A stretch of 64,000 nucleotides of DNA from Beroe forskalii (Eukaryota > Ctenophora > Nuda > Beroida > Beroidae): NCBI GenBank assembly GCA_011033025.1, contig WFMF01000049.1, forward strand, positions 372,001 to 436,000. Reading direction: 5' to 3'. A program made the position numbers and the translations under genes. The notes beneath the pieces are model-generated. The model was not told the origin of the DNA and made no database searches. It worked only from the letters and a program-made list of their open reading frames with translations. The first letter of the stretch is position 1. Every line of letters begins with the position of its first letter. Positions 55,966 to 64,000 of the stretch are shown here, in pieces.

Positions 55966-57056
55966 AAAACTAGGGATCTGGTTAGAGCAAGTATAATACA
56001 AGAAATTGAGCTTAAAATGGACTAAATTTTTTGTTACGTATTTGAAAGTGGCGCAGTGCTCTGTCAACCCACTACTTCTTTTGCAATCTCCTCTGTATAT
56101 GACAACTTCCTGCGCCGCGCACTCCGTGCGCGTAACCAGGGCCCTGGTTAGGGCAATATGACAACAAACAAACCACACAGATGGTTAAATCTGATGGTCC
56201 AAATGTCATGTTCAACTGTGGGGTTGGTCCATTTGTCATTGTACTTGGGAGAATCATTGTATTGACTCACACCCATGACCCATTGCATGGAAGGCTCAAG
56301 TTATTTGACTGTTCATTCAATTTTTAAAGATCAATGATGCAGTGAGTGTCCAGCTTTTTAAGTTTGATTTAATTTTAGTTGTGAACAAGTTTGATGATTC
56401 ATATACTGGGGGATTGTTACCCAAAAATACAAGCCCTACCCTATTTTAAATTGGAAATATGTTGTTTTTGAACATATATATCATAGTCAGTTGCTCTTAA
56501 AGGTTATTTGATGAATTGAAATGGCTTGAAGGGGTAGCACCTAACAGTAAAATTCAAAATATTGCCTAACTAACTGAGGTCTCTTGCCGACCTACTGGTG
56601 ACTCTTGCCTCACTGACTGGTGACCCATACCAGACCCAGCTTGTAACTCTTGCCTTACTCACTGGTGACTCTGACCTGATCCAATGGGTCCTTTTGTCTG
56701 ACTGACTGTTGCTCCTGGCTGGCCCGCTGACCCATCTTTGCAACTCTTGCCTTATTCACTGGTGACTCTGACCTGACCCACTACGGCCTCTTGCTCTCTT
56801 GCCTGACTGAATGATGACCTTTGCCTGACCTATTGGCTTACTGGCTTACTCACCAGTAAGCCACCTGGTGACCTGACCAAGGTGGAAGCTTTTGCAGCTT
56901 AACTTGACCAAGGTGGCAGTACTTGAACTACTGGAGCTCAGATCCTACCTGACCTTCTGGCATCTGCTGATGATCAGCAGATGCCAGTAGGTCAGGTAGG
57001 ATAAGGAGAGGCCATTAGGTTAGGTAGGATCAGGAGATTCCAGTAGGTATTTTGGA

Positions 57057-57295
57057 TGGTAGGACAAAACACCACCCGGACAAAACCCCACCCGGACATA
57101 ACCCCACCTTAGACCACAAATTGCGCAATGGGAACGTTCATGCAAACCATACGTCCTAACCCTAACCGTAACATTGAGTCACAGGATTACTCACAAGTGT
57201 CCCTTTTGTGCAATTTGTGCTCTAAGGTGGGGTTATGTCCAGGTGGGGTTTTGTCCGGGTGGGGTTTTGTCCGGGTGAGGTTTTGTCCACACACC
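57057..57295. mobile_element. Third copy of the compound-TIR MITE
   Basis: This sits at the same point of the segmental duplication as 42705-42960, so it was copied with the segment rather than inserted independently. The right end reads ACACCG rather than ACACCA. Confidence 0.8.
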
Positions 57296-58511
57296 GTATT
57301 TTTTAAAATTGTTATGTAGGTTATGTAGGTGGTTAATGTAGGTGGTTAATGAATATGACTCACTTTATTATGAGAACTAATTAATTAATTAATTCCAGTA
57401 GGTCAGGTAGAGTCAGGAAACACCAGTAAGTCTAGCAGGATCAGGAGAGGCTAGTTGATCAGGTTGGATAAGGAGATGCCAGTAGATCAGGTAGGATCAG
57501 CAGCAGATCCTACCTGATCTACTGGGGTCTCCTGATCCTACCTGACATACAGCTGGTGTCTGCTGGTCCTACATGACCTACTGTGTACTGGCGCCTCCTG
57601 ATCCTACCTGACCTATAACTGGTGTCTCCTGATCCTTCCTGACCTATTGGCATAACCTGATCCTACCTGACCTATTGACGTCTCCTGTTCCAGCCTGACC
57701 TACAGCTGGTGTCTCCTGATGCTACATGATACTAACTGGTGTCTCCTGAGTGACAATTGGTTGGGGGCCCTCTGATGACAGGAACTAGGTGAGTGGAGAA
57801 CCAGTAAAACCTAATGAAGACTTAACTGGCACCAGGAATGTGGTTGGCATGAGCGGCTGGAAGGTCCCAAGTCCAGTGCTGAGCAAGAGTGAGGAAGAGG
57901 GAGAGGCAGCACCTGTCACCTGGGTGGCAGGCCACCAACAGAAGCCCCACCTCTGTGGGCCTGTGGGCAAAATGTCCAAGAACCAGGTGGAACAGGTGAC
58001 ACCTGACCCCCCACCTTGGCGGTTAGCTTGAGAATGACAGATCAGTGCCATTCTCTAGGCCAATCCATTCAGTAACCAACTGACTCAGCACCACTATGTA
58101 ATAGTGGTTCAGAATTGGGCTTAAACCTGGCTTTGTTCTTGATTGGGCTGGGAAGAACCAAGTTCACATCTTGAAACCTGCCCTGGTGGCTGATCTTTGT
58201 CAATCATAGTTGAAGCAAGAATGCTGAAAGGCTCTCAACTGGCCTACCTTCATCTGGCCCATCGTCACCTGATGCCATGTTGGTCCTTTCTTGTCCCCCA
58301 GTGACTCCCAATTGACTCCCTGTAACACTTCCCTGACCCTATGGTGACACTAGTCTGACCTCCTTATGAAGCCTTTAATCTGACTCTTATCTCGCCCTGA
58401 GATGTGATGTAATGGTTGGTGACTTCTTGGCAATTCGTCATGGCCCCTGGTGAACCAAGGACGACCTTTTGAAGGACCCTCAGGTCTGGACTAACCCCAA
58501 CGTGGTAATAA

Positions 58512-59716
58512 GGGATCGTTCACATATTACGTAATCAGCCGAGGGGGGGGAGGGGGTTTCCAAATGATTACGTTTGATTACGAGGGGGGGAGGGGGGGTT
58601 TGGCCAATGATTACGTAATCAAAATATCTAAATTTTCATGAAAATTTCAAGGATTTTTATGAAAATTTCACGAATTTTCATGAAAATTTCAAGAATTTCC
58701 ATAAAAATTTCAAGAATTTTCATGAAAATTTCAAGAATTTTCATGAAAATTTCAAGAATTTTTTAATGAAAATTTAAAGGATTTCCGAATTTTTATAACC
58801 AAAAATTAACCATTTGCAGAAAAAATTGCCAAAAGTTCATAGTTATGATTAAAACATGATCTACTCTAACAAAATATGGTTCAGAATGTATAGTTCCTCT
58901 AGTGCTGCCCATATAGGAGGGATGTACTCCATTCGTTGAACTCTTCCAAACCACTCCCCTTCCAGTGCCTCTCTATAAGGTTTGCTGCTCTGTGCTTGAT
59001 CAGAGGTTCGGAGGCCTTTCTTGACCTAGAGCTCTAGAGTTGACGCCAGAGCAGGTCTTGGCGTACATCCGCAGCTCCATTATCCAGGAATCAATCTTTT
59101 TGATGAAGGTGTAGGAAGCTGCAGTTGTCTGTGAAGTTTCCAGACTCTGATCTGGAACTTAGGGGCTAGGGCTGATCTGGATCTTGGGTTCTGTCGGCTT
59201 TGGTGGCAGATGAGCAGGACACGGATACTGAACTTTGGTTCCATCGGTTTTGAAGGAGGTTGAGGTGGGAACAAGACGTTGATTTCTGGCTCTTTAGTGG
59301 AACTGGGGGTCTCAGGTGTAGAGGAGGAGGAGGATGATCTGTTGGAGGTAAAGGAGGATGATGAGCAGATGAGGATGTGTTGGAGGAAGAGAAAGAGGAG
59401 GTGTCCATCTCATTGTCAGAGGAGTTGTCGTAGGCGAGATTTCCGTAGGAAAAACTAAAAGAAGCTTTCAATGTCATCTTCAGGTCGATGATGTTGATGA
59501 TTGAATTGAAACACACGATACTGTTCTATTTCCAATTTTTTGTCAGTTAATATAGTTTTTGGTGACGTCAAAAAACTGAAGGAGGGGGGTTGGGCCATGA
59601 TTACGTAATATTTTCCGAAAAAGAGGGGGTTTGGCCATGATTACGTTTGATTACGGAGGGGGGGGAGGGGGGTAAAAAATGCCCAAAAATTGATTACGTA
59701 ATATGTGAACGATCCC
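58512..59716. mobile_element. 1.2-kb inverted-repeat element, GGGATCGTTCACATATTACG ends
   Basis: The left GGGATCGTTCACATATTACG and right CGTAATATGTGAACGATCCC are perfect inverted ends, extended inward by G-rich/C-rich TTACG-containing arms. It is absent from the left segment copy, so it inserted after or differently from the duplication. Inside are tandem AAGAATTTTCATGAAAATTTC units (58630-58760) and a Ser/Pro-rich minus-strand ORF. A short relative lies at 61864-62021, flanked by TAA, as in PIF/Harbinger elements. Confidence 0.8.
59166..59516 (-). CDS. Hypothetical Ser/Pro-rich protein inside the inverted-repeat element
   Basis: 116 codons: an opening with MTLKASFSFSYGNLAYDN, then an acidic/Ser-rich stretch (SSDNEMDTSSFSSSN), then a Pro/His-rich run. 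No domain is recognised. It may be a captured host fragment or an element-encoded accessory protein; low complexity makes even its coding status doubtful. Confidence 0.3.
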   Translation of the reverse strand: MCFNSIINIIDLKMTLKASFSFSYGNLAYDNSSDNEMDTSSFSSSNTSSSAHHPPLPPTDHPPPPLHLRPPVPLKSQKSTSCSHLNLLQNRWNQSSVSVSCSSATKADRTQDPDQP

Positions 59717-60853
59717 TTGGTTACACTTGTATGATACTACTGGTATGACCTGATTTGACACCTTTTGATCCTGGGCTACAATCCCCCCCTATACTATGTT
59801 GATGATCAATCACTTTTGCATAAATTTAAAACATAAAGAAAACTTTCTTCAAGACATCAGTCTGCAAGACTTTTGAAATAATACAACTGATTTTACTGTT
59901 TATGGCAAAATTTTAAGTTGATGTGACAATATAAAAATAAATGTTTCAATTATCACTATCATTAATAGTATCAGTTTCATTTCTGAATCCTCATCAGATT
60001 TGCTATGTGAAGACTGCAGCATGGCCACTAATATTATAGTAAGTTTACCAGAATTGTGCAGTTGGAAAGTGTTTTTGTGGAAACAGTAATTGTTGTTGTA
60101 CTGTTTACATTAGTAATTAGGTAAAACAGTGGACAGTTTTTCTTCAGGAACTATCTTTTCCTTATCTCTCTTGAATATTGGGAGTACTCTCATTAAAGAC
60201 TTAGGTGGTTTTCTTTACATTTGATTTGCTGTTTTCCTAACCTAGCCTTATTCTCATTGTAGGCACTGATGATGTGTAAAACGAAAGATTTCTGTCTCAT
60301 TTTGATGAGAGTTTAATTCAGTATATATCAGCATTTCATTCTTGTCAGAGCAATTGGGAATTTATGTATTCATATTGGGAGTATATAATGCAATTATGAA
60401 GCCAGGGATAATTTTTACCTTGATCTTTACCTAGACCTGTTCTTTTCACCTTTTTTTGACATCTTTCTTTTAAACTATGAGTAAAAATAGCTGATAGCAG
60501 TCAGATTGTTTTTGGCCTTAAAAATTCCCACAGCGGCCCAATATCTCAGATGCTGAGTATGTTTGACTTAAAATTTTCGCAATAAGTTGTGATTGTTGTT
60601 GCACGAGCGTAGCCTAACTGTATGTTGGTTGATAGGTAGACCTATATTTTGCTCATGTTCAGTAAGTCAGTATTCACTATTCAGTATTCATATATTACAT
60701 GAAATCTTGAAATATAAAACAAGGCTTCAGCCAGGTTTCGTTTGTACTGCTCTGTGCTAGTCTGCTAACTTAATGATTTCAACTCTCAAGTTCAGATTGT
60801 TCAAGTTTATTTAACTAAAATAAATTAAAAAGTAAGATTAATATCCTTCAGCC

Positions 60854-61048
60854 TGAACAGTTACTTGGGCTGACTGAAGCAGAGTACACCGAGATAATTC
60901 GGTATGTTGTTGGGGAGTACGAGGAGGTGGAATGTGCTAGGAACACTCTGATCACTGAGCAAGAGTGTCTGGTGGATGAACATGAGAGATTGAGGGAGCA
61001 GTATCAACAACTCTCCAAGAAATATACTGATCTTGAGATACTCTATGA
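60854..61048 (+). CDS. Intact coiled-coil exon of an unknown gene
   Basis: CCTTCAG precedes a phase-0 exon of 65 codons ending TATGAG|GTACTA. It encodes PEQLLGLTEAEYTEIIRYVV, then an acidic, Glu/Leu-rich stretch (EYEEVECARNTL, LREQYQQLSKKYTDLEILYE) with heptad spacing. The following exon candidate (61407) continues in frame. The family was not recognised. A frameshifted duplicate lies at 50492-50660. Confidence 0.65.
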
Positions 61049-61406
61049 GGTACTACTTGTCTACCTACCCCCATAGCTAAATAAAAGCCACTTTAGAGCT
61101 TGTGGCTGCTCATGATAGGTCATAAAAATATGAATATGACACTACACTTGACTGATTTTAATTTCCAATTTGTATGTCTTTATTTGTTGGCAAGCAAAAT
61201 TAATTCAAGGGTAAGTCCAATTGGTCCAACTCAACCTATCCATATAGGTATGCTATTTCATATACCTAAAATTGATAATTTGATTATTCTATGTGTCGCT
61301 TTAATTATTATGTTAATAGGTTAATGGTGGTAATTCTGTTTGGTTTAGTTGGTTTAGTTGGTTTAGTTGGTTTTTGCTGAATTTCATATCTTCACAAAAC
61401 CTCAGG

Positions 61407-61473
61407 ATCAGTTGAACACCGTGAAGGAAAGCATATCCCAGAAGTTGAGCAACAGTCACAACATATCTACCGG
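61407..61473 (+). CDS. Probable next exon of the coiled-coil gene
   Basis: AAACCTCAG, then DQLNTVKESISQKLSNSHNI in frame with the previous exon, ending GGCA|GTGAGT in phase 1. The continuation is uncertain: the next acceptor (61628-61638, TTTCTTTGTAG) in that phase gives only about 18 codons to a stop. Confidence 0.5.
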
Positions 61474-61638
61474 CAGTGAGTTCATGCATTTGAAAATAAT
61501 TTCTTATTTCATCTGTCAATAAATTTTCTTTATATTGGATCATAAAAAAAGATGTTAGGCCCAAGAGCCAATGCCAAAGCACTGGTGTCTGTTACCTACT
61601 CTATCGTTGCTACATACTAATGTTCAATTTCTTTGTAG

Positions 61639-61782
61639 GAATCATCCAATTTTGTTGGTTGGGGTCTTCACAGTGTCAATGGTCGAAATAAATTTTCAGG
61701 TGGAAATGATAGAGGTGCAATGAGCATCCTAGATGCCAAAAAACTGTACATGGAATCAGGAATGATAAAAGCACGTTTCTAA
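61639..61782 (+). CDS. Possible terminal exon, phase unresolved
   Basis: After TTTCTTTGTAG an open phase-0 frame of 47 codons reads ESSNFVGWGLHSVNGRNKFS and ends GMIKARF before TAA. It looks protein-like but does not match the phase-1 donor at 61473, so either an unseen exon intervenes, another donor is used, or the frame is chance. Confidence 0.25.
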   Translation, partial: ESSNFVGWGLHSVNGRNKFSGGNDRGAMSILDAKKLYMESGMIKARF

Positions 61783-61863
61783 CGGTTCTTAAGTTTTGAC
61801 AACCTTGGGATTGATTGTAGCAAATCGTGATAGAAGTTCAACATGAATTGTAATTGCGCCTAA

Positions 61864-62021
61864 GGGATCATTCACATATTACGTAATCAATTTTTGGCCG
61901 ATTTCAACCCCCTCGTAATCAAGTTTACAGTAGTTGTATTTGTTACAATATCATGTAACGTAATCATTCGGAAACCCCCCTCCCCCCCCCTTATGTGATT
62001 ACGTAATATGTGAACCATCCC
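61864..62021. mobile_element. 158-bp MITE related to the 58512 element
   Basis: GGGATCATTCACATATTACG and CGTAATATGTGAACCATCCC ends, flanked by TAA on both sides (61861-61863 and 62022-62024). A 3-bp TAA/TTA-type duplication fits PIF/Harbinger. Confidence 0.8.
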
Positions 62022-62024
62022 TAA

Positions 62025-63550
62025 TTATCACAGGCAAATTCCAGTTTTCAAGTCCAATAAAGCAGCAACCCTGTTTAGTTATGGATGCTCCTCTAGGCTC
62101 TATCATTTTTATCCAAAACCTCCATTTTTGCCATCGACACCCCGAAGAATCCCTGCCTCCTTCAATGAAATAATCTATAAGTAGATGGTAGGGAATTCAA
62201 GCTCTGCTGTTCATCAGCGAAGAGATCTTTATATTGTTATGTCACTTTGGATACTGAAGAAATTTAAGAAATTGATTATATCAACTGAAAATCATCTAAT
62301 CTAAGAATTTGCAAATGTTCCTTTAAGTACATATGGTGGGTTTCACATCAAGTTAGTGTAACTTTGTACAATGTACATTGTACATTAGTATCGATTAATT
62401 GCACCTCGACAGCAAATCATGATTGATGGTCCACATCACTGTCATGGTGTTAATTTGGGTGCTATGACCACATATCTTGCCTTCTGAAATGCCTGCCAGC
62501 TCCATCCTCGGCCTTCTACGTGACTTTGTTCGCAGCTATACATCAAGTACACCTTATATCATAGATTCATTACTAAAACTATTTGTATCCATGACAACGT
62601 GAACTATGTTATATTTAGGTGTAAGACCAGCTCGACCGTGATTGACTATTACCAGCGTAAAATTTAATTAATTTGTACCTTTTTAACCGTACTTGGATGT
62701 AAATGATAGATTGTAGTAGCTGTTCCATTACGATACCAAGTTTTGTGGTTGTAGGTCTGCTTCTACGACGTTCTACAGTATTTGAATAGTACAGAAGTAT
62801 CGGTTGCACTTCTACTGTATGGTATATTTAGCTGAATGAGGTTATAATCGGTTGTTGGGATAGCTTTGTTGGAGACGCTGTCACATTTCAGAGCCACATT
62901 GATGAACTTTTTCAGTAGGTCATTTGTACATTGCCTAGGTCCTGTTATCTATTCTACAATCACTTACAAGTTATTCCTTTGCTAATGTCAGGGAAAAACT
63001 GGAGGGTTACTGCTCAGATTGATTTGAGAATGTTTGAGATACATAACATAACATAACATAGCAGTTAGACTCGTTCCTATCGGGCCACTTTAAGGTTATT
63101 CCGGAGATTGCAGCCCGGGGGAGGTATCCGGTTTAGACCCCGCAGGAGCTAAACAATACGAACCCGATCAGACAAGTGTCTATTAATCATAAACACTGGT
63201 CACTGCAATGAAAACGTCAGAGGGTTATATAAAATTATTAACTTGTTAGGAAGAATCTGTTTGTAAAAACATTCATCAGCCGGCCTGCATACTTGGATTG
63301 AAAACATTTCATTTTTCCAATAGTACATTGCTTGTTGGTTCCATTATATAAAGGGGGGGGGGTATAAAGTGTCATATACAAAATACTGATTACAATAAGG
63401 TTTTGTGCAGGTCAGATTATTTTTACACACCTAAAGAATTTACTCTAGTAGCAGAGAGGTGTTGAGTATGCACTTCGTTGTCCACGGATTCTCTCGATGG
63501 AGGGTCTTTTGTTATTCAATTCTGAGCAAGAATCATCTAGGTACGCAATT
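62025..63550. other. Intergenic, no recognised gene
   Basis: AT-rich sequence with a short (ATAAC)n run at about 63040-63058 and a poly-G run at about 63353-63362. No exon with convincing splice sites was identified. Confidence 0.4.
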
Positions 63551-63618
63551 TAAAAACGTATTATGAGCCCTGTGGGGCCTATTTTCTAATCGCCCTCAGG
63601 CGCATAGGCTGAAAATTC

Positions 63619-64000
63619 ATATCTCGGTCCAGGAAGGTCGTAGAGACTTCATCTTGGGCTTAAACGAATCGCAATTGCCATGTTTTTATACAATTCTTCA
63701 TGAAGATATGCCCTAAAATACGCAGGAAAAAAGTTTTGGGCCAAAAAAAAAAAAACTGTTTTTCACCATAAGCGAGTCATTCATCAGCAAAATTTTCATA
63801 TCTTGGTCCAAAAAAGTCGTAGAGACTTCATCTTGGGCTCAAACGGATCGCAATGGTCACATTTCTATACAACTTTTCATAAAGAAATGTTCTAAAATGC
63901 TCATGAAAAAAGTTCGAGTCCAAAAACTGATTTTTCCACCATACGCGAGCTATTTATGATCAAGGGAAGCTTCATATCTCGGTCCAGGGAAATCGTAGAG
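63619..64000. repeat. Tandem repeat of about 177 bp, cut by the window end
   Basis: Units beginning CATATCTCGGTCCAGG start at 63619, 63797 and 63973 (spacing 178 and 176). Shared blocks include GTCGTAGAGACTTCATCTTG and CACCATAMGCGAG. Units are diverged, so the array is not very recent. Its full length lies outside the window. Confidence 0.85.

Larger units (their letters stand above)
55990..61005 (+). repeat. Right copy of the segmental duplication
   Basis: Same direction as 40228-50660 and lacking its two large insertions. It has its own extra pieces: 56101-56371, and the inverted-repeat element 58512-59716. It lacks the part corresponding to 43397-43965. It ends in the intact coiled-coil exon, so this may be the parental copy. 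Confidence 0.9.

Overview
The window is animal (metazoan) nuclear DNA with an AT-rich background. Its genes are split by GT-AG introns, or carried on single long exons, and are clear animal families: ASCC2, a multi-PDZ scaffold, a mitochondrial acyl-CoA dehydrogenase and an SLC18B1-like carrier. They sit among CR1/Jockey-type LINE pieces, tRNA-derived SINE-like units, many inverted-repeat DNA elements and long tandem arrays. Nothing seen fixes the species. A non-vertebrate animal (cnidarian-like or another invertebrate) is an inference from gene compactness and repeat content.

Layout. 1-4.0 kb: a minus-strand LINE with ORF1 (PHD-like plus zinc knuckles) and ORF2 (endonuclease plus a frameshifted reverse transcriptase running off the left edge). 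4-9.8 kb: intergenic repeat debris, including a 224-bp MITE with a clear target duplication at 6717-6940 and a LINE 3' end at 7937-8706. 9.86-12.01 kb: ASCC2 on one coding exon. 12.4-27.3 kb: a nine-exon gene (first exon tentative) for a coiled-coil, three-PDZ scaffold, with a 1.1-kb inverted-repeat element in its first intron. 28.28-32.27 kb: a six-exon acyl-CoA dehydrogenase in which three introns carry minisatellites against exon edges; one of these is made of copies of the splice acceptor itself. 33.14-34.43 kb: an SLC18B1-like transporter, convergent to the dehydrogenase. 34.97-40.05 kb: a GC-rich minisatellite, hairpins, and a 4.1-kb satellite of a 19-bp self-complementary unit.

The 40.2-61 kb region is built from two direct copies of one segment (about 40.2-50.66 and 55.99-61.0 kb), each altered by its own insertions. 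Between them lies a 3.65-kb near-perfect palindrome (50777-54425). It has GATCGGCGCC-rich outer arms and a telomere-like (TTAGGG/TTTGGG) core that switches strand several times. The duplicated segment ends in a coiled-coil exon that is intact in the right copy and frameshifted in the left copy. A terminal-exon-like ORF (54833-55021) follows the left copy. The window ends in a roughly 177-bp tandem repeat.

Functionally the genes do not form a pathway: ribosome-quality-control/DNA-repair cofactor (ASCC2), cell-polarity or junction-type scaffold (PDZ gene), mitochondrial beta-oxidation (ACAD) and vesicular or organellar transport (SLC18B1-like). The most unusual content is structural: the palindrome, the acceptor-derived minisatellite, the self-complementary satellite and the nested insertions with readable target-site duplications.
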